A DNA stretch of 64,000 bases, taken from the NCBI GenBank assembly GCA_963978895.1, contig OZ022239.1, positions 12,203,274-12,267,273 on the forward strand. Direction: 5' to 3'. This DNA comes from Erpobdella octoculata (lineage: Eukaryota > Annelida > Clitellata > Hirudinida > Erpobdellidae). The notes beneath the pieces were generated by a model that did not search any database, was not told where the DNA came from, and was given only the letters and a program-made list of their open reading frames with translations. Both the position numbers and the translations under genes were made by a program. Shown piece after piece: positions 31,870 to 42,506 of the stretch (position 1 is the stretch's first letter; every line of letters begins with the position of its first letter).

Positions 31870-33250
31870 TTAGATCTGACCATTTGGTGTTAGAAATTTT
31901 GAAAGGTCGGTTTCATTTATCAGACATCTGAAACGGCTGTAGGATGTTGAGTTGACCACATCGTGAGGCAGGGCATTCCAGGATTTTATTATTCGATTGG
32001 AAAAGAAGAACTTGGCAGCATCGATCTTGTGCAGGCCAGACCTCAGTTTATAACAATGGCCTCTTGTGGCCTGGTAACCAGACGATTCAAAACTGGTGAC
32101 CAAAGTTGAGTCAATAAGACCATTTAGAATTTTGTAGCATAGACATAGGTCAGCAATGAGTCTGTGATGTTCCAAAGATTTGAGACAGAGGATGTTGAGG
32201 CGTGTTAAATAAGGGAGACGACTAACAGAAGGAGTTGTTCTTGTGAATCGTCTTTGGACTCTTTTGAGCCTGTCGTGTGGATTCCACACTGAAGAACAAT
32301 ATTCAAGTAGTGGTCGTACATACACGGAAAATGCTCTCGTCAAGAGATCTGGATCTTTAGTAGTGAAACATAAATTGATCAGCTGTAATCTAACAGATGC
32401 CGCATGTACAATACTGTCAATGTGTTTTTTAAATTTGAGGTCATTTTCGATAACAACGCCAAGGTCCCTTGCATGACAAACAATCTCTAGTTTATGAGAG
32501 TCAATATAATAGTCGGGTACATCAAGCTCCTTACTTGATAGGCTATAGATGGAGCATACGAAGCACTTTGTTAAAGCCAAATTTAACTGCCATATCCCAC
32601 TCCAGGACACCAATTCGTCAATCGCATCCTGCATCGCCAAATTTCCAGGTTGGAATGTTTTATAAATTTTAATGTTATCCGCGAAGAGCTTGACTGAAAC
32701 TTGTTCAAAAGCTGGGTTGTCTGTAATATCGTTAATGTTTATCAAAAAAAGTATTGGTCCCAGGACGCTACCCTGTAGAACACCGCTAGTAACTTCTCTT
32801 GGGCCAGAGTGATGACCATTAACGCGAACAAACTGTGTGCGGGCACTCAGAAAATCGAAAATCCACGCCAACAAATCACCAGATAATCCATATCTTTTCG
32901 ATTTCGTCATCAACTTTGTGTGTGAAACAGAATCAAATGCTTTCAGAAAATCAAAATAAATGATGTCAGTACGTTCACAATTCTCTAGAGACGATGACCA
33001 ATCATACACGCATTCAAGCAGGTTTGTACAGGTAGATTTGTGCCTTAGAAATCCATGTTGGTGATGGGAGATAAGGTTGTGCGTGGACAAGTAAGTCTAA
33101 ATTTTCCATGACACGACAACAAGTACTTGTAAGTGAGATTGGCCTATCGTTAGAAGGACAGCTTGTCGGGTCTTTTTTATGAATTGGAGAAATGCAAGCA
33201 ATCCTCCAATTTGTTGGCAACCTGCGCATCTTGAGAGACACATCAAACAT
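31870..33250 (-). pseudogene. LINE reverse transcriptase, frameshifted, FADN at the active site
   Basis: 33250-33014 has WRIACISPIHKKDPTSCPSN, DRPISLTSTCCRVME. 33090-31870 has HQHGFLRHKSTCTNLLE, YFDFLKAFDSVSH, SGVLQGSVLGPILFLININD, VKLFADNIKIY, NDLKFKKHIDSI, YVRPLLEYCSSVWNPH. The order and motifs are those of CR1/Jockey RT. The second catalytic Asp of FADD is Asn (32680-32691 region), which by itself should abolish polymerisation. Confidence 0.92.
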
Positions 33251-33508
33251 ATGACAGAGTGGGGCTACTAAACCGTGAGCGCAACGTTTTAGGACGATGT
33301 TTGGTATTCCACCAGGACCAGAGGAGCATGAACCTTTGAAACCTTTTAAAACTGAAAAAACAACATGGGGAGTAAAAGAGATCTTTTCCAGGAGTTCAGA
33401 GGTTCAGTGTTTCAAATTAGGATCTTTACCATCATCTACTGTAAACACACTAGCAAAGTAATCGTTGAAAATGTTGGCTATTTCTGATGGATTCGACGTA
33501 AGATTATT

Positions 33509-34639
33509 TTAGCTGGTTGCAATGCTATTTATGGACGAGTTTGAAGATAGTTTTTTGTTTACGTATCTGTAGAAATTTCCAAGATTTTTTGTAGAGATCA
33601 AATTTTGTTCTGTGTAAGACTGGGTCCTTTTTACAGCTGTCGCACATAACTTTGTGAATTTTTTGTATCTGTCTTTGTCTGTCTGTTCTTGGGTAGATCG
33701 GTATTTCTTCCAAAAATGTAGTTTAGCCTTATACAGTTGGCAAAGCGTCTTTGATGTTCTGCCTGGTAATTTCGGAGAGTTGTGTTCCGCATAGTGGATA
33801 GGGACAAAAGTTTCTATAGCAATATTTAGATAATGATTGAAAACATTCCAGCAGCTCTCCACGTCAAAGCAATACTGAAAGATAATATCCCATTTAATAT
33901 TGAGTAGAAAAACGTTTATTTCCTCAAAATTTGCTCTCTTGAAACAGTAGAAACTATGTTGTTTTTTCTCATCAAAAGTTAGGATTGAGTCATTTATTTC
34001 AAACGTAATCAGATTGTGGTCGCTAGTAGCAATTGGGCATGAGATATCTATTCTTGCAAGAAGCCCTGGGTCATTTGAGAAAATCAAATCCAGAATATTA
34101 CTGCCACGGGTAGGTTGCTGCACAAATTGATGAAGCCCAAGATCATTAAAAAAATTCATGAATAATGTGTAGATTTCTCCATTGGGATGAGAGTGTTGTA
34201 GCCAATTTATGCCGGGCAGATTAAAATCGCCCATCAAACACAATGTGTGTTTGGTTGAACAGATAATTTTTAAGCACTCTATACTGTCAATAGCATACTT
34301 GAGAGCCTCAGTGCCAAACCCCCCGCTACGATACTAGGCTATAAATCTGCAGTGCGTAGTATGTAGACGTATGTCTACACACACAACCTCAATATGCCGA
34401 AAATGAACTGGAATTTCCACAAACTTAAAGGTTACATCATTTCTAATTATGAAAGCTAAGCCGCCACCTCTAGTTTCTCTATCATAGCGACATGCTGAAA
34501 AACCTCTATGAATAAATAAGCTGTTAGGATCTTCTTTTGTAAGCCACGTTTCGGTAACACAAAATAGTTCAGGCTTGTAATCTTCTAAAAACAAAGTAAC
34601 TTCTTCAATTTTATTTCTGAGACTTCTTAATTTGGTCAA
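33509..34639 (-). pseudogene. LINE endonuclease domain (APE type), one in-frame stop
   Basis: Motifs on -: LRNKIEEVTLFLEDYKPELF, CVTETWLT (catalytic E of the ETW motif), RGGGLAFIIRND, then after the TAG stop MGDFNLPGINW (GDFN) and SDHNLITFEI (SDH). These are the APE-type endonuclease signatures. The C-terminal part leads to the thumbless linker (LYKAKLHFWKKYR) before RT. Confidence 0.9.
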
Positions 34640-34658
34640 AGCTATGCGGCATCCCGGT

Positions 34659-35386
34659 TTAGTTTCGAAAGGGCTGACTCATCCGATCATCAGTTGGTGA
34701 CGAAATCTGGCTCTGGCCGGTATTTTTCATACGTTCACGTCTTTCGCATCTTCTTTTGTTGAACTGTTGAGGCTGTTGTTTCGTGAGATCGCGATTAATA
34801 AAAACGCGTTTTGTCCTTTCATCTTTAGACGACCGAAGAAGCATCGAAGACTGTAACAAGTCATCCACAGCCTCCGCGCTCGAAAGAGTAACGCGGATTA
34901 GTGGATGTGGTCTGCTTGGGTCTTTACTCAATCGCCGGGTTTTCAAGATCCTTGGTTTCACTGTCAAATTTTTTTCAAAAAAATCGGCAACAAAAGTGGT
35001 GTCCGGAACTGCGGCATCAACTTCTAATCCTGAAATAATTACATTGCTGGCTCTTTTCTGTCTTTCTTCTTTTTCTTGCTCCTGCAACCAAAACGTTCAA
35101 GAAACCGTTTCCAGTAGAGTCGAGTTGTTTATCTGTGGGCCTGTCCCCCTTGGAGCTGGTTTGTTAGCTTTTCCAGTCTTGTTTCAATGATATCTACTCT
35201 AGAGGTGAGTAGTTCGACTCTAGAAGTCTCCTTTGGGGATTCTTTTAGCACCTGGACAACGTTGTTCAGGAGCAATTCAAAGTTCTTATTCATATTATCC
35301 ATCACTCTTGTCATATGCTCATTGAATCTATCCGTAATTTTTGTTAGTATTGATTTCAAGTTTTCGAGAGAAATGGATTTAGCCAT
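34659..35386 (-). pseudogene. LINE ORF1 (coiled coil plus RRM-like), frameshifted
   Basis: The first part (35386-35129) is a heptad-rich helix (LENLKSILTKITDRFNEHM, VELLTSRVDIIETRLEKL), likely a coiled coil. After a shift, 35087-34659 reads RASNVIISGLEVDAA, FFEKNLTVKPRILKTRRL, PLIRVTLSSAEAVDDLL, KRVFINRDLTKQQ, the pattern of the RNA-binding ORF1 proteins of CR1/Jockey-like LINEs. The basic C-terminus fits nucleic-acid binding. Confidence 0.85.
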
Positions 35387-35544
35387 TGTAAAACCGAAAG
35401 ATCCAGCAAAAACGCCACTTCAACAAACAAAAGTCTCTCAAACAAACCAAAATATAAGTCTGATAAAAATACTCTAGAAACCAGCAAATAAAATCCGGTT
35501 ATTAACAGAAAATTAGCAGCGAAACCGCTACGAGAAACAGATAT

Positions 35545-35745
<201 letters not shown>

Positions 35746-35899
35746 AATAAAAGTTTGTATAAAATTAGCTATAGCCTAATATAAATTTAATGGCAAAGAT
35801 AAAGCCATTTAAAGCCGTATCGGCACTGGAAACAAGGTTTGTTTGTTTCCGCAGTGTGTATTTTGTGACGTCACAACTTTTGTGGTCCAGTATAGGGGT

Positions 35900-36530
35900 T
35901 ATTTTCAAGTTTCAAACATTTTAATTTTTAAAAACTTTAAACCGCTTTTTCTCACTCAACATTTTTTACCTAACTTAAAAAACCAACTTCCCGTCATCCA
36001 ATCAAGTTGAAATTTGATGGGTTTATTTGTATGTGCGGACTTTACGTTTTATTAAATTTTCAGATTGATTGGACAAACTTTGATTGAATTATAGAATAAA
36101 ATCAAGAAGATACAAATTAAAAAAAAAAACTTTTATGTAAAAATAAAATATTTAAAAAAACTTGTTAAAACACCACGTTTTTGTGAACTAAAAAGAAAAA
36201 GAATAATTTTTCTCTGGGCTGTGTGAGAAATGTCTTAATGGAGGCATGCATTAATTGTGGAACGGGAGAGCGAGCGAGAACGGGAGAGCAAGCGTGAGCG
36301 GGACCGGGAAAGAAACGGGAACGGGAAAGCGACCGGGAACGGGAGCGTGAGAGCAAGCTGGGAAGGAAACGGGAGCGAGAGAAAAACCTCTAAAAACCCC
36401 GGGTACCCTGCTAGTTGTCGAATAAAATAAATTAAACCTTTAAATTTTTTTTTTAAATGTTATGTAGAGAAACGAATCATCAATTTTTAGTTTATTTAAA
36501 GAAAGCGATATTTAATTTTTGATAACGTGG
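35900..36530 (+). repeat. Dispersed repeat split by an ACTAGCGGGG-family insertion
   Basis: Outer parts (35940-36120 and 36425-36520) match 55885-56135 in reverse complement: AACTTCCCGTCATCCAATCA, ATTTTCAGATTGATTGGACA, ATTATAGAATAAAATCAAG, and AGAGAAACGAATCATCAATT. Between them, 36240-36420 holds the family in reverse (core GGGAACGGGAGCG, end CCGGGTACCCTGCTAGT). The uninterrupted 55.9-kb copy shows the insertion is secondary. Confidence 0.85.
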
Positions 36531-36745
36531 TGTTGTATTTTTGACTAATTGATAAACAACACGACTAGTGAGAACAACGTTTATTGACTACAAGCGATCG
36601 CTGCGATAATGAAAAGACGCCGAGACCTCGCTCGGCATCGACCACATCCGCGTCCCCAGAACTAACAGACCCAAAACAATAAATGATAGTTCGAAGCTAC
36701 AACACTAAATAAATAATAAATACATAACAGTTCGTAGTTACAACA
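36531..36745 (-). repeat. 3' long terminal repeat of a Ty3/gypsy element
   Basis: 215 bp bounded by TGTTGTA ... TACAACA, the TG...CA inverted ends of an LTR. Next to it on the internal side (36746-36760) is, on -, TTAGTGAGGAG, a purine-rich tract as expected at a 3' LTR. I found no matching 5' LTR after 40480, so the element is truncated or its other LTR is lost. Confidence 0.75.
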
Positions 36746-37012
36746 CTCCTCACTAAGATGGAAGCCTGACATCTTGAAAGAAAATAGGTTAGCTGTAGGT
36801 CTTGTAGTCACCGCCTCTGGGAAGCTTGTAAAGGTTGAGTTTGTTCACGAGAAGTATGGTATTGTCGAGGTCGCGTTCGAAGTCGTTGAGATACGCTGGA
36901 GGTCGAGTAATTCGTTTTGGTCTTGTGAGTGGCAAAACAGGAGAGCGTTGATTAGACTCCGACTGGGGTACGGTCTGTTCAGCTTGATTATTTTGCTTGT
37001 CATCCCTGTCAC

Positions 37013-38919
37013 TCAAAGAGTCGTCAGAAGCTGGCTCAATGTCTGAGGGAATTTCTTCTGACTCGAGGATGCATTGTGGAGGAGTTTCATCAATAACTTT
37101 ATGAGCCTGAGAAAGATAGGAATCATTGGTAAAAGCACTGGAGAAGTCAGGGTCACTGTCAAATTTGACATGCTTCGGTTGATCTGCGGGAGCCTTGATG
37201 TGCCGCCCGTCAACTGAGATTGAGCAATTTGCCGCTCCAAGTTTTTTTTTACTATTGTTCCTGCACGCCAGGACCAGACATTGTTCTGGTGAAGCTCGTA
37301 AAAGATGGGCTCATAAGGTGCAAAGCTATGCAACACAGCACCATGGTGTTTGTTGAACTGCTGAGCCATGTTGAGTCCTTGTTGAGAGACGACTTGCCTT
37401 CTTGCTGCGGCAGCTGACGGAATGTTTAGTTTCGACGGCATCTTCCTTCCCGTCATCATTTCGAACGGAGATTTGCCATCGAGAGCCATAGAAGGAGCTC
37501 TAAGGTACGACTCCAGGAAGCTTCGAAGTTTCTCGTCTTCGTTGCCTTCACCCTCCATCTTGTTGAGACCGGTCTTCAAAATGTCCACTTGTTTTTCTGC
37601 TCTGCCATTGAACTGCGGATGATATGGTGCTGTTAGGATGTGTTCGACTGCGAAGCGTTTGCAGAAGTCTTTGAAAGCGCTCGAGACAAACTGAGGGCCG
37701 TTGTCACTGACGATTGTCGCACATGGGCCCCAACGTGCAAACATATTTTCAATCACCGCATTATTTTTCTCAGATGTGGTGTTTTTCATCCTGATAATCT
37801 CGGGCAAGTTGCTGTAGGCATCAACTGCCACAAAGTAGAAATCACCCCTTGACCGCTCGGCAAAGTCGATGTGGATGCGTTGCCATAGTCGGGCAGGCTT
37901 TGGCCAAGGGTGTAGCTTTTCCTTCCTTGGTGACTTGGCATTGACGGCACAACTGTGGCAGCGCTGTACGAAAGCTTGAACTTGATAGCAGTATCCAGGC
38001 CAGTAGCAATGTTCACACACAAGTGCCTGCATGCGAGTGGTGCCTGGATGACCTTGGTGGAGTTCTTCGAGAACTCGTCTGCGTAGCTTTGGAGGGATGA
38101 CAGGGAGATCTTTGAGGAAAAGACAGTTTGAGAGAACTTGCAGTTCGTGCCGGAGAGTGAAGTATTCAACAGTCTCAAGATCGCCAACTTGTTTCTTTTT
38201 CTGCGGCTAACTTGACTTGACGTAGCGAATGACCCTCTGGAGATGATCACATTCCGAAGTGGCTTGTTGGAGATCGTTTAGCGATATTGGCAATTCCTTG
38301 AGACGGTTCAGAGCCGCGCTGTCATGGGGTGCCTTTGACTGGATAGTCTCTGAGTATTCCCGGATGGAGGCGATGACGACATCTTCAAGACCAGGTTTTA
38401 CTTGTCCATCAATGAGCCGCGATATAAAATCAGCATAGGCAAAATTCTCTCCTTGGATGTAATTAATTTTAAAGTCGTAACCCATAAGGGTGAGAGCATA
38501 CCTCCTGAGTCGGTCGGCTGTGTGGATTGGAACGCCTGTCTTGCTGCCAAAGATGTTCAAGAGCGGTTTGTGGTCGGTTTGAAGTTCGAACGAGCGGCCA
38601 TAAAGGTAGGCGTGGAACTTTTTTTTACCACGTAGACAAGGGCAAGTGCTTCACGTTCCACTTGTGGGTAGTTCTTCTCTGCTTCGTTGAATGATGCAGC
38701 TGCATGAGCGATCGGACGTAGAGTTTCATCATTCAGACGATGAAGAAGGGTTGCACCGATTCCGTAGCTAGAGGCATCTGCTGCGACAACGAGTGGCAGT
38801 CTCTCATCGTAGTGGGATTTAGGCGAGGTTTGAATGAAGAGCTTGCTTGAGCTTGGTGAAGGCCATAACACGCTCTTGGGTCCAAATGAACTTCTCACCC
38901 CTGCAAAACATGCTATCAA
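37013..38919 (-). pseudogene. Gypsy RNase H and integrase, frame-broken
   Basis: RNase H: VVAADASSYGIGATLLHRL and AHAAASFNEAEKNYPQVERE (38919-38557), then ADRLRRYALTLMGYDFKINY (38560-38207). Integrase: a zinc-binding stretch with CEHCYWPGYC and RCHSC, then RIHIDFAERSRGDFYF, FARWGPCATIVSDNGPQF and APYHPQFNGRAEKQVDI, giving the D,D,E triad (38032-37013). The two halves overlap in different frames near 38000-38250. Confidence 0.9.
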
Positions 38920-40404
38920 GCGGACCTCTTATGTCCTTTAAATGAGGTATGAAGGTGCCATACCAATTGATAGCCCCCAAGAATGCACGAAGTTGAGAGA
39001 CATCTGCTGGTTGAAGAATTTTTTTGACGGCTTGAAGTTTCTCTGGGTCTGGGCTCACTCCTTTTGAGTCAATGATCCTGCCCAAGAATTTGATTTGTGG
39101 TTGAGCGAAGGTGCACTTGTCTAATGATAGAGTGAAGCCAGCCTCCTCCAGTCTGCTGAGAACAGAGTGCAAGCGTTTTTCGTGGTCTGTGGATCCCCTG
39201 CCAGGCACGATTATATCATCTTGATATGCCATTGCGCCAGTGCCTGCTAGTAATGAATCCAAGATTTGTTGGAAGTTGCCGGAAGCGGTCTTGACAACTG
39301 GTTGCATGCGATTTACTTGGAAGAGACCGACATGAGTGCGGATGTTCATGAAGCGTTTGGCCTCGGCATCTAATTCTATTTGCAGGTAAGCATTAGACAG
39401 GTCCAAGGTACTGAATGTATCTTTGCCCATCAGGCCAGTGAAATTAGTTTCGGCTGTAGGAAGAGGATAATGGAATGTTTTGAGAGCACGGTTCAATCTG
39501 GTTGAGTAGTCAGCGGCAATGCGGATTTTTCCGTTCTTTTTCTTGACGGCAACAATGGGAGAAGCAGATTTAGCGTAGTTAATCTGTGTAAGAATGCCCT
39601 CTTGTTCGAGTCGTCTAATCTCCTCCTCAATTGGTGTACGGGCACTAAAGGCTACAGGACGAGCACGGGTAAACGAAATGACTGCATTCTTTTTAAAGTT
39701 CAGAGAAAAGGTGGTCCGATTGCATTTTCCAAGCCTAGAAGAAAGCAAATTTGGAAACTTGAGCCTCACCTTTTCAAGTGTGGATTGATGAGCGTCGGTG
39801 ATGCCACAGCACATGGCGGATAGTGGTACGTCCCAGAGTTTAAGAGCCTCCATTGTGTCATTGCCAAATAGGTTCAGTCCCTCCGTTGACACATAAACGT
39901 TAACGATTCCAACGGCGTTCTGAGTTTCCACCATCGCTGAGAAGACTCCTTTGACTTCTTGACCCGAAGCGCTGATGGCAATGGATTCTGTCAGCATTAG
40001 CTTGGGTTGACCGATCTTCTTCCAGTTTCCAATGGTGATCATAGTCCAGTGAGCTCCTGTGTCATGTTTCAGCTGGACTGTCGTACCATTGATCTTTGGC
40101 TTGACATATTTACGAGCAAATTTCTTGCAAGCGATTTCGTCGGCCTGGGGATGCTGGAAACGTCGTTTTTCTATGAAGCGTTTGGCGGATTAGCAGAAGC
40201 CTGCTTTGTGTTGCACTTGTTGCAGGTGATGTCCCTGAAGGAGCAGAACTTAACCCAGTGGTGACTGCCGCAGAAAGGACATTTGGAAGTTGGCCTCTGT
40301 TTCGAAATAGAATCCTTTTTGATTGCCATAACCTTTTGGTTGTTAGATTGGTGGATTGCCACTGTTTTACCAACTATTATCTTTTTTTCAGTTTTTAAAC
40401 CCAT
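38819..40404 (-). pseudogene. Gypsy nucleocapsid end, protease and reverse transcriptase
   Basis: 40404-40171 has CPFCGSHHWVKFC and a following CNKC, a CCHC-type knuckle. About 40090-40040 has KHDTGAHWTMI, the DTG protease site. 40042-38819 has VAVKKKNGKIRIAADYS, TFSTLDLSNAYLQIELD, VGLFQVNRMQP, AMAYQDDIIV (the YxDD box), FLGRIIDSKGV and LRAFLGAINWYGTFIPHL. The RT palm looks intact; joins to protease and RNase H are frameshifted. Confidence 0.92.
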
Positions 40405-40479
40405 AACTCAACAGACAAATAAAAAGCTTTTTATTTATCTAAGAGGAATGATAATTAAACATGCGGGTGTCACCCGATA

Positions 40480-40744
40480 ATTTCTCTCGATCATGAAATT
40501 AGTAACACCCAAATCAGCAAACGCGAACGCAGCTAACGTCTGCAAAGAAGCAGCCGTGCAACCTGTTAAGAAGCAATTAATGGATATTTAATAAATAAAT
40601 TCAATAAAAACACCTTCCAGATGCAAAAAATGTAAGCTGACGTGACAATATTACTAATGTACAACACAAACTTTATCGTAAAATGTCTAAAACATATCAT
40701 TGAAGCAGCCATCACAGGTCGACAATGATGTATACCATACAATA

Positions 40745-40807
<63 letters not shown>

Positions 40808-41729
40808 ATCGATTGAATATAACAATCTGTCGACGGGATACAAAAAACATCGAAATTTTAAGAATATTTGGAAACCATGAGCAAGAGAGAATTCTTAAGA
40901 TGAAATTTTGTGATAAAACAAGAATTTTTGATGCTGCAGTAGTGCGAAAGGATGCAAATTCGGCTGCACCTCAAAGCCTGTTGAACTCAAAAATAAAACA
41001 AAAACAAAAATTAAAAAATAATATTCCGTTTTTTTCAAAATAATTTAAAATAAACAATAAAACAACTCTGCAAGAAACTAAACGGTCCTTCAATTGCATC
41101 TAAATAATGTACACTGATAACTAACTTATTGAGTCTCAACTAAAATGAATGTAAAATAATATTTCAAAAACTCAGCTTCATAATTAATCCACTAGGAGAT
41201 TTAAAAAGAGAAATTTCATAGAAAGTTGACAAAGACAAATGAATATTAAATGAATGACTGATTGCTAATATAAGCAAGATATTTCACAAGTCAGTTTTTA
41301 ATAAATGTATGCATCTGACTTGCTCAAATAAAAGCAATCTATAACTTTATCATTTGTACAAAAAAGAATTTGCAGTTCTGGCCTCAGTAAAATCAGATCA
41401 AAACAACGCTTAGAAGTGCAAAAATTAGAACTCAAATGGGAAAACAAGATCAACACGTTTTTACACCCGTTACAATGCGATTGATGAAAACCATGATTAA
41501 TTAATATAAAAAAAAATCTTAGATCGCTAAGGATCTGATTTTATGCGAATTAGAAAACTCTGAGATGCAACACAGCAAAGAAAAAGACAAATAAGTACAA
41601 AAACATTAATAATAAAATGTCAATCCAAATCCATATAGTTTTTTTTTTCGACTCTCCTGAATGATTCATCAAACTGTTATCTTCTAATTTAGTGTTTACA
41701 TGTACATTTTTCACAGCCGAGATGCTCCA
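40480..41729. other. Intergenic / 3' flank of APP
   Basis: No gene seen apart from the TA microsatellite. The last part must hold the APP 3' UTR, read on -. A variant poly(A) signal ATTAAA (TTTAAT on +, 41297-41302) is a weak candidate; no canonical AATAAA on - was found nearby. Confidence 0.45.
40748..40803. repeat. (TA)n microsatellite
   Basis: About 28 TA units between CCATATA and TCGATATCGATTG. Confidence 0.95.
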
Positions 41730-42506
41730 TTAATTCTGAGCATTCATCTCAAAATACTTGTATGTTGGGTTTTCATATCCATTCACCTAAAAGTAGTGTG
41801 AAAGAGTTTGCAATGTTTCAATAAAATAAATTGAAAAGTAGCAGAATAGTAGAAATATACATAAAAAAGTTATTTAATGGTCAAATAGCCTTACTCATAA
41901 AATATTTCAAAAGGTTAATTTATAAAAACAAGAACCTATGAGAAATTGATTAGTAAATATGGGTCCTTGCATAAATATGTTATACCAGAAATTACCATTC
42001 TGACACAATCAATCTGCCATGCCTCTCACATTTTTTAGACCCACCCATCCCAACATAACTTTATTTTATTTTTCACAAAATGAGTTGGTTTTTCAAAGGA
42101 AACTTCAAATATTTATTTTAGTGTTTAATTTTACAGCCTCCCATCTTTGAGCAAGATGTAGATATGCAATGACCCTTTACAAACTAGCCATTAAATATTC
42201 ATAAAAAAAGCTTCATGATCATCCATTGCATCGTGAGTTCTTCATCCCATGCCTGCCTACACAAATAAAAAAGTTAAACCGACTGACCTGCATGTTCATG
42301 ACGTGATTTTCTTCCGGAGAAGTGACCAGGTCGATCGGCATCGGCTCAGTCGGAATCATCCTGTGCTGCCTCAAGTTGTTGCGACGACGCATAACCAGCA
42401 CACCCGCAACGATCACTATGGCAACGGTCACCGTGCCGACGGCCAAGCCTAACGGGACGGCTGACGAAAACTCCTTGCTGTCTTTCTTTGATTTATCAAT
42501 AAAAGC
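41730..42506 (-). CDS. APP: APP transmembrane and cytoplasmic exons
   Basis: Exon 42288-42506 encodes AFIDKSKKDSKEFSS, the membrane segment AVPLGLAVGTVTVAIVIVAG plus VLVM, the stop-transfer RRRNNLRQH, and TSPEENHVMNMQ (human TPEERHLSKMQ, including the membrane-distal Thr-Pro-Glu-Glu turn, here Ser-Pro-Glu-Glu). Exon 41730-41786 adds VNGYENPTYKYFEMNAQN and the stop TAA. The GYENPTY motif binds PTB adaptors in the family (Fe65, X11, Dab). The short last exon was found only by reading the reverse complement. Confidence 0.97.

Larger units (their letters stand above)
31640..35520 (-). mobile_element. Near full-length CR1/Jockey-group LINE, inactivated
   Basis: On -, in order: ORF1 (35386-34659), endonuclease (34639-33509) and reverse transcriptase (about 33500-31870), then a 3' end in which a 60-bp tail motif (GCAAAAATATAAGAAGAATA) is duplicated (31728-31865). 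Lesions include an in-frame TAG in the endonuclease (34334-34336), stops near 33508 and 33405, frameshifts near 35110 and 33085, and FADN in place of the FADD catalytic box. The element is between the YqaJ relic and the gypsy element, in the GSTZ1-APP interval. Confidence 0.93.
36531..40480 (-). mobile_element. Ty3/gypsy LTR retrotransposon, 5'-truncated
   Basis: On - the order is nucleocapsid zinc knuckle (about 40290-40250), protease, reverse transcriptase, RNase H, integrase, purine tract and 3' LTR, the gypsy order. No envelope frame is seen. Several frame breaks (near 40100, 38900, 38560, 38230, 38000) and the absent 5' LTR and gag show it is inactive. It lies between GSTZ1 and APP. Confidence 0.93.
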